Assembly (NCBI RefSeq): GCF_000761245.1
Contig: NZ_AWOR01000110.1
Span: 124,001 to 188,000 of the forward strand
Reading direction: 5' to 3'
DNA length: 64,000 nt
Source: Comamonas testosteroni
GTDB taxonomy: Bacteria > Pseudomonadota > Gammaproteobacteria > Burkholderiales > Burkholderiaceae_C
Each line of letters starts with the position of its first letter. The first letter of the stretch is position 1. The notes beneath the pieces were generated by a model. The model did not search any database. It was not told the DNA's origin and worked only from the letters and a program-made list of their open reading frames with translations. A program made the position numbers and the translations under genes. Below are positions 1 through 8,862 of the stretch, in pieces.

Positions 1-1
1 T

Positions 2-475
2 ATCGGCGTGGCCGCCTGGGATGCCGAAGACAGCAGCGCCCTGGCAGGCCTGCACTGCCAGCCCTGGAGGCAGGACCCGCTGGCCGCCGCATTGCCGCTG
101 GGCCATGCACTGGCCGGGCGCGCGCACCTTTCGCTGGCCGAGCTGCTGCACGAGAGCTGGGTCGGCCTGCCGCGCGAATCCGCCCTGCAGCAGCTGCTGC
201 AGAAACAGGCCTTGCGGATCAATGACAGGCTGCTGCGCATGCAGGTCCAGCTGCAGCATTTCGAAGGTCTGTGCCAGCTCGTGGGCCAGGGCGTGGGCAT
301 TGCCGTGCTGCCGCTGGCCGCCGTGCAGCGCCACGGTGGCGCCACTGGCGTGGCGGCCGTGCCGCTGTCCGACGCCTGGGCGCAGCGCCAGCTGCTGCTG
401 TGCACGCCCGCCGCCACCGCATCGCTGTCATTGCCTGCGCGGCAGCTGCACGCGCAGCTGCTACAGACCGCGTAG
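2..475 (+). CDS. LysR-type regulator, C-terminal part (5' end outside window)
   Basis: The reading frame is open from the first bases to a TAG at 473-475, giving about 157 residues of the effector-binding domain of a LysR-type transcriptional regulator. The helix-turn-helix half lies before the window. Visible family features are the HALAGRAHLSLAEL segment, which matches the 'hPLA...l.l.eL' strand-turn of this domain, and GVGIAVLPL, which matches the 'G.Gia.lP' loop near the C terminus. An internal GTG at 8 would only be an artefact of the truncation. trhP begins 48 bp downstream on the same strand but belongs to an unrelated function. The target genes are presumably upstream, so nothing can be said about the effector. 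Confidence 0.75.
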   Translation: MGVAAWDAEDSSALAGLHCQPWRQDPLAAALPLGHALAGRAHLSLAELLHESWVGLPRESALQQLLQKQALRINDRLLRMQVQLQHFEGLCQLVGQGVGIAVLPLAAVQRHGGATGVAAVPLSDAWAQRQLLLCTPAATASLSLPARQLHAQLLQTA

Positions 476-523
476 CCTTAGCAAGCCACGGTGAAAAGCG
501 CTATGCGGGACAATAGCGCCATC

Positions 524-1891
524 ATGACCCTCAAAGCCCCCGAACTGCTGCTGCCTGCCGGCTCGCTCGACAAGATGCGCGCCGCCTACGACTTTGGTGC
601 CGACGCCGTCTACGCCGGCCAGCCGCGCTACAGCTTGCGCGCGCGCAACAACGAATTCCGCCTGGAGCAGATCGGCCAGGGCATTGCCGAGGCGCATGCA
701 CGCGGCAAGAAGTTCTTCCTGACCAGCAATCTGATTGCGCACAACGACAAGGTGCGCACCTATCTGCGCGACATCGAGCCCATCATCGCCATGAAGCCCG
801 ACGCCATGATCATGGCCGACCCCGGGCTCATCATGATGGTCAAGGAAAAATGGCCCGAGCAGGAAATCCACCTGTCCGTGCAGGCCAACACCACCAACTA
901 CGCCACCGTGAAGTTCTGGCAGAAGATGGGCGTCTCGCGCATCATCCTGTCGCGCGAGCTGAGCCTGGACGAGATCGAGAAGATCCGCCAGGAATGCCCC
1001 GACATGGAGCTGGAAGTGTTTGTGCACGGCGCGCTGTGCATCGCCTACTCGGGGCGCTGCCTGCTGTCGGGCTACTTCAACCGCCGCGACCCCAACCAGG
1101 GCACCTGCACCAACGCCTGCCGCTGGGACTACAAGACGCATGACGCGGCCGTGGACCCCAACACCGGCGAGGCGCTGGGCCAGACCATGGAGAACGGCTT
1201 CAACTTCGAAGAAGCCAAGAACGATCTGGACAACCAGTTCACCAGCACCTGCGGCGACCAGCAGCGCCATCCCAAGGCCGATGCCATCTATCTGCTCGAG
1301 GAAAAAGGCCGCCCCGGCGAGATGATGCCCATCATGGAAGATGAGCATGGCACCTACATCATGAACTCCAAGGACCTGCGCGCCGTGGAGCATGTGGAGC
1401 GCCTGACCAGGATCGGCGTGGACTCGCTCAAGATCGAAGGCCGCACCAAGAGCCTGTACTACGTGGCCCGCACGGCCCAGACCTACCGCCGCGCCATCGA
1501 CGACGCCGTGGCCGGGCGCCCGTTCAACCCGCACCTGATCACCGAGCTCGAAGGCCTAGCCAACCGCGGCTATACCGGCGGCCTGCTGGAGCGCCGCCCT
1601 GCCAACGACTACCAGAACTACGAAACCGGCCACAGCGTGCTGCAGCGCAGCCACTTCGTGGGCGCGGTGCGCGGCTACGCCGACGGCATGGCCGAGATTG
1701 AAACCATGAACCGTTTCGCCGTGGGCGACACCATCGAAGTGATTCATCCCCAGGGCAACCGCCAAGTCAAGCTGGAGAAGATGTTCAACCTCGAAGGCCA
1801 GCCCGTGGAAGTCGCACAAGGCAACCCCGTGCGCGTGCGCATTCCGCTGGAAGGCCCTGTGGAAGGTGCGCTGATTTCGCGTCTGCTGTAA
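524..1891 (+). CDS. trhP: tRNA uridine(34) hydroxylase TrhP (YegQ, peptidase U32 family)
   Basis: 455 residues, close to E. coli YegQ. The family uses prephenate in forming 5-hydroxyuridine at tRNA position 34, the first step towards cmo5U/mcmo5U. The U32 signature is clear: FVHGALCIAYSGRC with C172 and C179, followed by CTNAC with C195 and C199, consistent with an iron-sulfur-binding cysteine set. The later segment EDEHGTYIMNSKDLRA and the SLKIEGRTKS motif are typical of TrhP rather than of the shorter collagenase-like U32 proteins. The ATG at 524 (MTLKAPELLLPAG) is chosen because homologues begin there; the longer in-frame GTG at 491 adds 11 atypical residues. A strong hairpin terminator follows at 1914, so it is probably monocistronic. 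Confidence 0.93.
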   Translation: MTLKAPELLLPAGSLDKMRAAYDFGADAVYAGQPRYSLRARNNEFRLEQIGQGIAEAHARGKKFFLTSNLIAHNDKVRTYLRDIEPIIAMKPDAMIMADPGLIMMVKEKWPEQEIHLSVQANTTNYATVKFWQKMGVSRIILSRELSLDEIEKIRQECPDMELEVFVHGALCIAYSGRCLLSGYFNRRDPNQGTCTNACRWDYKTHDAAVDPNTGEALGQTMENGFNFEEAKNDLDNQFTSTCGDQQRHPKADAIYLLEEKGRPGEMMPIMEDEHGTYIMNSKDLRAVEHVERLTRIGVDSLKIEGRTKSLYYVARTAQTYRRAIDDAVAGRPFNPHLITELEGLANRGYTGGLLERRPANDYQNYETGHSVLQRSHFVGAVRGYADGMAEIETMNRFAVGDTIEVIHPQGNRQVKLEKMFNLEGQPVEVAQGNPVRVRIPLEGPVEGALISRLL

Positions 1892-1913
1892 GCTCGAGCG
1901 GCTTTGCTTTTCC

Positions 1914-1944
1914 AACGCCCCATTCGCTGGGGCGTTGCTCTTTT
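1914..1944 (+). terminator. Rho-independent terminator after trhP
   Basis: AACGCCCC and GGGGCGTT form an 8-bp stem around a 7-base loop, followed by a short CTCTTTT tract. It sits 22 bp after the trhP stop. Confidence 0.75.
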
Positions 1945-1945
1945 A

Positions 1946-2026
1946 TCTATAGCTGCTTTCGCTCGTCTTCTAACGAATTCACATTGATTTCATGCTGAAA
2001 ACGAATGCCAAAAAGCGCAAGCAGCT
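1946..2026. repeat. Dispersed intergenic inverted repeat, copy A
   Basis: Imperfect inverted repeat with arms AGCTGCTTTCGCT (1951-1963) and AGCGCAAGCAGCT (2014-2026), 12 of 13 positions complementary, separated by about 50 AT-richer bases. Related elements lie at 24776-24857, 38796-38877, 52772-52854 and 59913-59969, and possibly at 19296-19340. All are intergenic. It occupies the gap between the trhP terminator and the parB-like gene. Confidence 0.55.
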
Positions 2027-2046
2027 CCTCAATTTAAAGAACACAC

Positions 2047-2907
2047 ATGGAACTGAAGATTGACGAAGGCCTGAAGGCCTATATCGACCCTCTGACCCCG
2101 GACGAGCACGAATCGCTGGAGCGCAGCATCCTCGCCGAAGGCTGCCGCGACTCCCTGGTGGTCTGGGGCGATCTGCTCATCGACGGCCACAACCGCTACG
2201 GCATCTGCCGCAAGCACGACCTGCCCTTCAACACCGTGCAGGCCACGCAGTTCAAGAACATGGACGACGTGCATCTGTGGATGATCGACCAGCATCTGGG
2301 CCGCCGCTCGGTCTCCGACTTCCAGCGCGGCGTGCTGGCGCTGCGCAAGCGCGAGATCATTGCCGAGCGACGCGCTGCGGCAGCCGCTGCCGTGAACGCT
2401 GCCAAGGCCTCCCAGGCTGAAGGCGAGCAAGCCCCCTGGGAAGGCGAGACCGACCCCGTGGTGGCCCAGGCCCTGGCCAGCGTGGCCAAGGTGCCCGACG
2501 AAGCGCTGGACACGCGTGAAGCCCTGGCCCGCGCCGCCCGCCTGTCGGCCGGCCAGGTCAAGATGATCGAGACGATCCAGGAAAAGGCCGCGCCCGAAGT
2601 CGTGGCCGCGGTCAAGGCCGGTGAGCTCTCGCTCAACGCCGCTGCCGTGGTCGCCACCCTGCCTGAGGAAGAGCAGCAGGCCGTGGCCGCCGAAGGCGCC
2701 GATGCGCTCAAGCAGGCCGCCAAGCGCGTGCGCGATGCCAAGAAAAAGCCCAAGGCCGCCAAGCCCGAAGCCGAAGAATCGGCAGAAGCCGCGCCAGCCG
2801 CCAGCCCCGAAGAGCTGCAGGCCCGCGTCACCGAGCTGGAGGCCGAGAACGAGCGCCTGCGCCTGCAGGTCAAGACCTTGCAGGACCTGCTGGCAGAACA
2901 GGGTTAA
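2047..2907 (+). CDS. ParB/Spo0J N-terminal-domain protein with C-terminal coiled coil
   Basis: 286 residues. Positions about 1-95 resemble the ParB/Srx-type N-terminal fold: ILAEGCRDSLVVWGDLLIDGHNRYGI matches the 'gi..pi.v..g..idG..Ry.a' pattern (here with IDGHNR). Residues about 120-230 are Ala-rich and include an HTH-like stretch (LSAGQVKMIETIQ). A Lys/Arg-rich segment (RVRDAKKKPKAAKPEAEE) follows, and residues about 252-286 form a leucine-heptad coiled coil ending LQDLLAEQG. There is no parA beside it, so a chromosome-partition role is unlikely; solitary proteins of this type are usually DNA-binding regulators or mobile-element relics. The last 30 bases are duplicated at 6298-6327. Start ATG at 2047. 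Confidence 0.7.
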   Translation: MELKIDEGLKAYIDPLTPDEHESLERSILAEGCRDSLVVWGDLLIDGHNRYGICRKHDLPFNTVQATQFKNMDDVHLWMIDQHLGRRSVSDFQRGVLALRKREIIAERRAAAAAAVNAAKASQAEGEQAPWEGETDPVVAQALASVAKVPDEALDTREALARAARLSAGQVKMIETIQEKAAPEVVAAVKAGELSLNAAAVVATLPEEEQQAVAAEGADALKQAAKRVRDAKKKPKAAKPEAEESAEAAPAASPEELQARVTELEAENERLRLQVKTLQDLLAEQG

Positions 2908-2908
2908 G
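2879..2908 (+). repeat. 30-bp direct repeat, copy 1 (3' end of parB-like gene)
   Basis: Begins TGCAGGACCTGCTGG and ends GGTTAAG, covering the last codons (QDLLAEQG) and stop of the parB-like gene. It matches 6298-6327 in 28 of 30 positions (differences at offsets 17 and 23). Confidence 0.7.
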
Positions 2909-2940
2909 GCGCGCCAGCTGCGATGGGCTCTGCCTGCCGC

Positions 2941-3105
2941 TCAGAGCGCGTCGAAGCCATGGGCGCGCAGGCTTTGGCGCATGAGCTGCACGACCCTGCG
3001 CAGGCGTTCGCGCGGCATGCGATTTTCGGTGGCTGCCGCGCTGATGCCGGCCAGCACATCGCCGCTGGCGGTTTGACGGGACCGCACCGGCCGCCAGATG
3101 GCGGC
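2941..3105 (-). pseudogene. Remnant of an IclR-family regulator (C-terminal end only)
   Basis: About 54 codons ending in TGA at 2941 read RPVRS...GDVLAGISAAA, then TENRMPRERLRRVVQLMRQS. This matches the end of the IclR effector domain, where 'a.PVrd..g.vvaalsvsgp..r' is followed by the terminal helix. No start codon, helix-turn-helix or remaining effector domain is present: upstream, the frame runs into the stop region of the Bug gene at 3135. I read it as the 3' stub of a regulator that once controlled the neighbouring Bug/IlvD genes. The match is by eye, so chance similarity in a GC-rich frame is possible. Confidence 0.45.
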
Positions 3106-3134
3106 ACGGCCCCGAGACCACCGGACGCTGTTGA

Positions 3135-4130
3135 TCAGGCCTCGGCCGTGAAGCCCACCTGCTTGACGATGGGCGCCCACTTGGCCAGGTCGTCCTTGAT
3201 CAGCGCTGCCAGCTCGGCAGGCGAGGACGACATGGCCTCCAGACCGAATACGGCCAGGCTGTCGACCACATCGGGGCTGACCAGGGCCTGGCGCATCTGC
3301 GCGTTGAGCCGCTCCACCTGATCGGGCTTGGCCTTGGCCGGCAGAAAGAAGCCGAACCACTCGCTGTGGGCCATGTTCTTGTAACCCTGCTCGGTATAGG
3401 TGGGCACCTTGGGCATGAAGCGATTGCGCTTGGCACCGCTCACGCCCAGCAGGCGCATCTTGCCGCTGGCCGCGTGCTGCATGGCGTCGCCCACGGGGCA
3501 GCTCACTGCGGCGATGTTGCCACCCATCATGTCCATGAGCGCAGGCTGCGAGCCGCGATAGCCCACGTGCTTGAAGTCCACGCCCGCCTGCTGGCCCAGC
3601 AGGGCGCCGACGAAGTGCGGCGTGGAGCCCGCAGCGGGCGAACCGAAGCTGGCGCCGTCGGGATGGGTCTTGGCCCAGGCAAAGAACTCGGGCACGGTGG
3701 TCACGCTGGTGGGCACCATGGGGCCGACGGCAAAGCCGAAGTCGAAGATACAGCCCACGGAGACGGGCGTGAGATCGGTCACGGGGTCGTAGCCCAGCTT
3801 CTTGTAGATGTGCGGGTAGATAGTGAGCATGGAGGTGGGCGTCTGCAGCATCACCGAGCCATCGGCCGGGCGGCTCTTGACGTAGTTGATGGCGATCTGC
3901 CCGCCCGCGCCCGTGCGGTTTTCCACCACCACGGCCTTGGCGTAGGCGGCGAGCTTGGTGCCCACGCGGCGGCATATGGCGTCCGAGGTTCCACCGGCCG
4001 CGAAGCCGGTGATGATGTTCAGATTCTCGAGCGGCGCCTGTGCCAGCGCCGGCAGGCCCAGGCCCGAAAGCAGCGCTCCCGCGCTGCCTGCGCCTGCGGT
4101 CTGCAGCCATTCGCGGCGGTTGAAGTTCAT
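3135..4130 (-). CDS. Bug-family tripartite tricarboxylate transporter receptor
   Basis: 331 residues. Periplasmic solute-binding protein of the Bug (TctC-like) family, which captures carboxylates or related small acids for TTT transporters. The N terminus has a twin-arginine-like NRREWLQTAG and a cleavable hydrophobic stretch ending LPALAQA, suggesting export after folding. Family motifs visible are GFAAGGTSDAICRR near residue 45, VVVENRTGAGG near 68 and VGYRGSQPALMDMMGG near 190 (the usual 'pYkG..pal.dllgG'). The SD AAGGAG lies 8 bases before the ATG. It is downstream of, and same-strand as, the IlvD-like gene (97-bp gap), so the two may be co-transcribed. No tctA/tctB genes are nearby. Confidence 0.88.
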   Translation of the reverse strand: MNFNRREWLQTAGAGSAGALLSGLGLPALAQAPLENLNIITGFAAGGTSDAICRRVGTKLAAYAKAVVVENRTGAGGQIAINYVKSRPADGSVMLQTPTSMLTIYPHIYKKLGYDPVTDLTPVSVGCIFDFGFAVGPMVPTSVTTVPEFFAWAKTHPDGASFGSPAAGSTPHFVGALLGQQAGVDFKHVGYRGSQPALMDMMGGNIAAVSCPVGDAMQHAASGKMRLLGVSGAKRNRFMPKVPTYTEQGYKNMAHSEWFGFFLPAKAKPDQVERLNAQMRQALVSPDVVDSLAVFGLEAMSSSPAELAALIKDDLAKWAPIVKQVGFTAEA

Positions 4131-4227
4131 AGGAGTCTCCTTGGTGTTTTGAGTCGTCGTTGGATCTGTCCGTCAGGGCCTGGAGTGGTTTCACGCTCCC
4201 GGGTCGCTGCCTTTGCCTCTGGGCGCA

Positions 4228-6042
4228 TCACTTGCTGTCGCGCAGCCAGGTCACCGCCCCCGAATGCGTGACCGCGCCCTGGTGGGCGGGGCGCACGGTC
4301 AGCGCGTATTTCTCCAGCAGCCCGCCCAGGGGGCGCTGCTGCGCGCGGCTGGCCCTGGCGGCTTCCAGCCGCGCGGAGATGACGGCAGGCTCGAGCTCCA
4401 CCGTGATGCTGCGCGCTCCGGCCCGCGCGTCGATGGCAATGATGTCGCCGTCCTGGAGCGCGGCAATCGGCCCGCCGTCAGCGGCCTCCGGCCCCGCGTA
4501 GCCTATGCACAGGCCGCGCGTGGCGCCCGAGAAGCGCCCGTCGGTGAGCAGTGCCACCTTGTCGCCCATGCCCTGGCCGTAGAGCAAGGCGGTGATGCCC
4601 AGCATCTCGCGCATGCCGGGGCTGCCCTTGGGGCCTTCGTTGCGTATCACCAGCACATCGCCGCTCTGGTAGGCCATGGCCTGCACGGCGTCCTGTGCTT
4701 GCTCCTCGGAGTCGAAGACGCGGGCCGGGCCGCGGTGCACCAGGGTCTTGAGCCCCGCCGTCTTGAGCAGGGCACCGTCCGGGCACAGATTGCCCTTGAG
4801 CACCGTGAGCCCGCCGTCGGCCGAGATCGGGTTGCCGGCCTTGCGCACCACTTCGCCGTCGGGCTCGGCGGCACCGGCCACCTCCTCGGCCAGCGTGCGG
4901 CCCGTGAAGGTGAGCGCATCGCCATGCAGCAGACCCTGCTCCAGCAGGGTGCGCAGGATGACGGCCGCACCGCCGATGTAGTAGACGTCGCGCGCCAGGA
5001 AGCGGCCGCCGGGCTTGAGGTCGGCGATCAGCGGCGTGCGCGCGAAGATCTCGGCCACGTCGTCGAGGTGAAAGCGTATGCCGGCCTCGTGCGCGATGGC
5101 CGGCAGGTGCAGGGCCGCATTCGTGGAGCCACCCGTGGCGCAAACCACGGCACAGGCGTTTTCCAGGGCCTTGCGCGTGACGATGTCGCGCGGCAGCACG
5201 GCCTCGCCCCTGGCGCTGGCCCAGACCATTTCCATGAGCTGGCGGCCCGCGCGGCGCATCAGCGGCGCGCGTTCGCTGAACACGGCCGGCACCATGCTGG
5301 AGCCTATGGGCGCCAGGCCCAGGGCCTCGCTGACCATGCCCATGGTGTTGGCCGTGAACTGCCCGGCGCAGGCCCCGGCCGAGGGCAGGCACGAGCGTGT
5401 GACGGTGTCCAGCTCCTGCATGGTGGAGGTGCCGGCCAGCACCTTGCCGATGGTCTCGTAGGTGTCGACCACGTTGAGATCACGCCCCGAGACGCTGCCC
5501 GGCATCTGCCCGGGCAGGGCCGAGCCGCCATGCACGAAGACGCTGGGCACATTGCAGCGCACCATGGCCATCATCAGGCCCGGCAGGTTCTTGTCGCAGG
5601 CACCCACGGCAAAGATGCCGTCCCACTGGTGGCCGCGCACCGAGGCCTCCACGCTGTCGGCGATCAGCTCGCGCGAGATCAGTGAAAAGCGCATGCCCGA
5701 ATGCGCCATGGTCAGGCCGTCGCTGACCGAGACCACGGGGCACTCGTGGGGCATGCCGCCGCCCGCGTAGATGCCGGTCTTGGCATGCTGGGCCTGGTCG
5801 CGAAGGTTCATATTGCAGGGGCTCATCTCCCCGCCCGTATGGAACACCCCCACATGCGGGCGTGCGATCTCCTCATCGTCCTGGCCCAGCGCATGCAAAA
5901 AGCTGCGCGCGCTGGCACGCAAGGTGCCGCGGTGCACGGTGGCCGAGCGCAGGCCGGGGGCGGAGGGAGGCGGACAAGAGTCGGAGGGTTCAGCGGGGCC
6001 GTTGGCGGCGGCCTGAGGATCAGTGGAGCGGAAATCGTTCAT
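4228..6042 (-). CDS. Dihydroxy-acid dehydratase family protein (IlvD/Edd)
   Basis: 604 residues. Iron-sulfur dehydratase family, removing water from 2,3-dihydroxy acids. The conserved cysteines are C76 (GEMSPCNMN), C149 (GACDKNLPG) and C225 ([15 protein letters not shown]), together with [27 protein letters not shown] and the [12 protein letters not shown] loop. The start at 6042 (MNDFRS...) was chosen because upstream sequence in the frame is low-quality leader; a Pro/Ser/Ala-rich N-terminal tail of about 35 residues remains unusual. The partner gene is a Bug solute receptor, so a sugar-acid or hydroxy-acid catabolic dehydratase is as likely as the isoleucine/valine enzyme. Family is certain; substrate is not. 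Confidence 0.85.
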   Translation of the reverse strand: MNDFRSTDPQAAANGPAEPSDSCPPPSAPGLRSATVHRGTLRASARSFLHALGQDDEEIARPHVGVFHTGGEMSPCNMNLRDQAQHAKTGIYAGGGMPHECPVVSVSDGLTMAHSGMRFSLISRELIADSVEASVRGHQWDGIFAVGACDKNLPGLMMAMVRCNVPSVFVHGGSALPGQMPGSVSGRDLNVVDTYETIGKVLAGTSTMQELDTVTRSCLPSAGACAGQFTANTMGMVSEALGLAPIGSSMVPAVFSERAPLMRRAGRQLMEMVWASARGEAVLPRDIVTRKALENACAVVCATGGSTNAALHLPAIAHEAGIRFHLDDVAEIFARTPLIADLKPGGRFLARDVYYIGGAAVILRTLLEQGLLHGDALTFTGRTLAEEVAGAAEPDGEVVRKAGNPISADGGLTVLKGNLCPDGALLKTAGLKTLVHRGPARVFDSEEQAQDAVQAMAYQSGDVLVIRNEGPKGSPGMREMLGITALLYGQGMGDKVALLTDGRFSGATRGLCIGYAGPEAADGGPIAALQDGDIIAIDARAGARSITVELEPAVISARLEAARASRAQQRPLGGLLEKYALTVRPAHQGAVTHSGAVTWLRDSK

Positions 6043-6297
6043 GGGGCGAGAAGCGGAAGCGGGATGAAGTCCAGTGGCTGCAGGAATGTGCCGGAACTTC
6101 GCCGCATGTTTATGAACGATAACCGTCAGCCCCGGCCCTGAACATTGGCGTTTCACCTTGCCGCTGCCCGGCCTTCCGGCAAGAAAAGGCCCGCTGGCGC
6201 AGGATTGCGCCGGGGCTTGCGTTAACGCCTGCAGACCGCAGGCGCCGTTGGGGCCCGCCGGGTCAGGCCGGCAGCTGCGCGCCCTGACCTGCCAGCC

Positions 6298-6327
6298 TGC
6301 AGGACCTGCTGGCCGAACAAGGTTAAG
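6298..6327 (+). repeat. 30-bp direct repeat, copy 2
   Basis: Matches 2879-2908 in 28 of 30 positions, including the former stop codon and its preceding codons. Four codons before the match the frame is closed by TGA, so only a tail of the parB-like gene is present here. Confidence 0.7.
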
Positions 6328-6428
6328 CCGCTCTCTTGCCCAGCTCCCACACGCAGCGTCCCCGGACGGCCAGATTGCTGCACGGGGAGGCTGTTTTTTT
6401 TGTGTCTCAACATAACCACATACAGCCA

Positions 6429-6449
6429 AATGACAGCCATTCTCATTAA
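6429..6449. promoter_or_regulatory. Possible Fur box upstream of the TonB receptor
   Basis: On the minus strand the site reads AATGAGAATGGCTGTCATT, one good half-site (TGAGAAT) plus a poorer mirror half (4 of 7). It lies about 135 bp before the receptor start. Iron repression is expected for a ferric-siderophore or ferric-citrate receptor. The match is only moderate. Confidence 0.35.
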
Positions 6450-6583
6450 TATCTGCGCCTGCCAATAAACGCCACATAGCCCCCTCCGGCCCCGACTGAA
6501 GACAAGAGATGCCGCCAGCGCAAGGCTGGGGCAGCGCGCTGTTCATGCCAGCCAGGTGCTGTGTGCCATCCTCTACAACACCT

Positions 6584-8800
6584 ATGGCTAACCTCCATCT
6601 TTCCGACTCCCCTGCTTTTCGCCTGAGCAGCGCCGCCGCTGCCGTTGCCGCAGCCCTTGGCGTGCTCGCCAGCCCCGTTCATGCACAGACGGCCAGCGCC
6701 TCAGCTGCCGATGTCGCCCTGGACTCGGTCACCGTCACCGGCAACTGGCTGGATGGCGATATGTCCAGTGCCGAGAAGGTTCTGGAGCATCCAGGCGCCC
6801 GCACCATCGTCGAGCGCGAGCGCATTCAGGAAAGCGGCGCGGCCACCTTGCGCGAAGCGCTGCGCCTGGTGCCCGGTGTGCAGGTTCAGGACAGCAACGG
6901 CACGGGCGGCAGCGATATCTCTCTGAACCTGAGCGTGCGCGGCCTGACCGCGCGCCTGTCGCCACGCTCCTATGTGCTGCAGGACGGCGTGCCCGTCTCC
7001 TACGCGCCCTATGGTCAACCCCAGCTGTCGCTGGCGCCCGTGGCGCTGGGCAATCTGGACTCCATCGACGTGGTGCGCGGCGCAGGCTCCGTGCGCTACG
7101 GCCCGCAGAACGTGGGCGGCATCATCAACTTCACGACGCGTGCCATTCCCAAGACCTTTGCGGCCGAAGCCTCCATCGGCACCGAGATCTACAGCCACGG
7201 CGGCAATGTGAAGACCACGCCCAGCTTCTTTGTGGGCGGCACCAACGAGTCGGGCCTGGGCCTGGCCGTGCTGTATTCGGGCACGCACGGCAAGGGCTGG
7301 CGCAGCAGCAACGACAAGACCGACATCGACGATCTGCTGGTCAAGGGCAGCTACAAGCTCAGCAACAACAGCAGCATTTCCGCTTCGCTGCACCACTTCG
7401 AGGGCAAGGGCCAGATGCCCGGCGGCCTGACCACGGCCCAGTACGCCGCCGACCCGTTCCAGAGCACGCGCAACTATGACCAGTTCACGGGCCGCCGCAC
7501 GGACGGCTCGCTCAAGTACAGCTACAAGGACGGTCGCAACAACTTCGAAGTGCTCAGCTACTACGTGGACTCCTTCCGCGGCAGCTATATCGAACGCGAT
7601 GCCACAGGCGCCAATGCCGGCAAGCGCAGCCTCACAGCCGCACCGCGCGACTACAGCTACTACGGCGTGGAGCCGCGCTACTCGCGCATTTTCGAGACCG
7701 GCTCCGTGGTGCAGGAAGTCAGCGTTGGCTATCGCTACCTCAAGGAAAAGAGCTCGGAGACGGCGCAGGCCACTTCCGGCTTCTATGTGCCCGGTCAGGT
7801 CGATGCCATGGCCCTGCCGCTGAACACCACCCAGACCAGCCAGGGCGGCACCACGGCCAATGCCTTCTATATCGACAACCGCATCGATGTGGGCAACTGG
7901 ACCATCACGCCCGGCGTTCGCTACGAGCGCATCCGCTCCTTCAACAATGTGGTGGACTACAAGGGCGCGACCGCAGCGGCCATCTACCCGACGGCGGCCG
8001 CCAACGAACTGCTGCCCACGCTGTCGTTGCTCTACCGCGTCGACAGCCACTGGTCGGTGTTCGCCAATGCCGGCAAGTCCTTCGGGCCCCAGCAGTACGC
8101 ACAGCTGGCCCAGTCGTCCAACAACCAGCTCTACCCCGAATCGGCCAAGACCTACGAGCTGGGCACGCACTACAAGAGCGACACCTGGAACGGTGAGCTG
8201 ACGCTGTTCAACATCGACTTCAACAAGGAGCTGTTCCTGGACCGCCCGGGCGACGGCACCGGCAACGGCATCTGGACCGATCTGGGTGCCACGCGCCACC
8301 GTGGTCTGGAATCGGCACTGCGCTATGACTTCGGCAAGAACTACCCGGCACTCAAGGGCCTGTCGCTGGGCATGAGCTATACCTTCACCCAGGCCACCAG
8401 CCAGGCCGGCCCCTTCGCAGGTCGCGACCTGCCGCTTTATTCGCGCCACACGGCCGGCCTGTCGGCACGTTATGCGATGGAGCGCTGGACCTTCAATGCC
8501 GATCTGAACGCCCAGTCCAAGCAACGCTCGCCCGGCACGCCCGGCACCAGCGCCAAGCCCAATCCCTATATCACGCAGGAAGATGCCAACGGCAATCTGG
8601 GCGATATCCCCGGCTTTGCCATCCTGGGCCTTCGCACCAGCTACCAGGCGGGCAAGGAGCTGAACAATCTGCGCCTGACCGTGGGCATGAAGAACGTGTT
8701 TGACCGCCGCTACTTCACCCGCTCCACCGACAACAACGGCGGTGGCAAATACGTGGGCATGCCACGCACCCTGTACGTTCAGGCCACCCTGCCGTTCTAA
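6584..8800 (+). CDS. TonB-dependent receptor, FecA (ferric dicitrate)-like
   Basis: 738 residues. Outer-membrane TonB-dependent receptor for a ferric chelate. The signal peptide is residues 1-36 (ending SPVHAQ). The plug follows directly, with [39 protein letters not shown] and [19 protein letters not shown], close to the E. coli FecA plug pattern. The rest is barrel sequence ending in aromatic F (VQATLPF). The roughly 80-residue FecA N-terminal signalling domain is absent, so no FecR/FecI surface signalling is expected; none of those genes is nearby. Start ATG 6584 is preferred over 6509 or 6545 because it gives a clean signal peptide. A PepSY membrane protein follows 62 bp downstream. Confidence 0.88.
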   Translation: MANLHLSDSPAFRLSSAAAAVAAALGVLASPVHAQTASASAADVALDSVTVTGNWLDGDMSSAEKVLEHPGARTIVERERIQESGAATLREALRLVPGVQVQDSNGTGGSDISLNLSVRGLTARLSPRSYVLQDGVPVSYAPYGQPQLSLAPVALGNLDSIDVVRGAGSVRYGPQNVGGIINFTTRAIPKTFAAEASIGTEIYSHGGNVKTTPSFFVGGTNESGLGLAVLYSGTHGKGWRSSNDKTDIDDLLVKGSYKLSNNSSISASLHHFEGKGQMPGGLTTAQYAADPFQSTRNYDQFTGRRTDGSLKYSYKDGRNNFEVLSYYVDSFRGSYIERDATGANAGKRSLTAAPRDYSYYGVEPRYSRIFETGSVVQEVSVGYRYLKEKSSETAQATSGFYVPGQVDAMALPLNTTQTSQGGTTANAFYIDNRIDVGNWTITPGVRYERIRSFNNVVDYKGATAAAIYPTAAANELLPTLSLLYRVDSHWSVFANAGKSFGPQQYAQLAQSSNNQLYPESAKTYELGTHYKSDTWNGELTLFNIDFNKELFLDRPGDGTGNGIWTDLGATRHRGLESALRYDFGKNYPALKGLSLGMSYTFTQATSQAGPFAGRDLPLYSRHTAGLSARYAMERWTFNADLNAQSKQRSPGTPGTSAKPNPYITQEDANGNLGDIPGFAILGLRTSYQAGKELNNLRLTVGMKNVFDRRYFTRSTDNNGGGKYVGMPRTLYVQATLPF

Positions 8801-8862
8801 GCGGCGGCCCCGCGAGTCCAGCCTCCCGGCCGGTCTCGCGGGGCATCACACCATCACGCGCA

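Larger units (their letters stand above)
6043..6583. other. Non-coding stretch between ilvD-like gene and TonB receptor
   Basis: No convincing gene. It contains copy 2 of the 30-bp direct repeat (6298-6327) and a Fur-like site at 6429-6449. The composition is GC-rich to about 6370 and then becomes more AT-rich towards the presumed promoter of the TonB receptor. Confidence 0.6.

Noticed and set aside
4213-5685. 490-codon plus-strand open frame opposite the IlvD-like gene
   Set aside because: Shadow; the minus strand carries all conserved cysteines of the dehydratase family.
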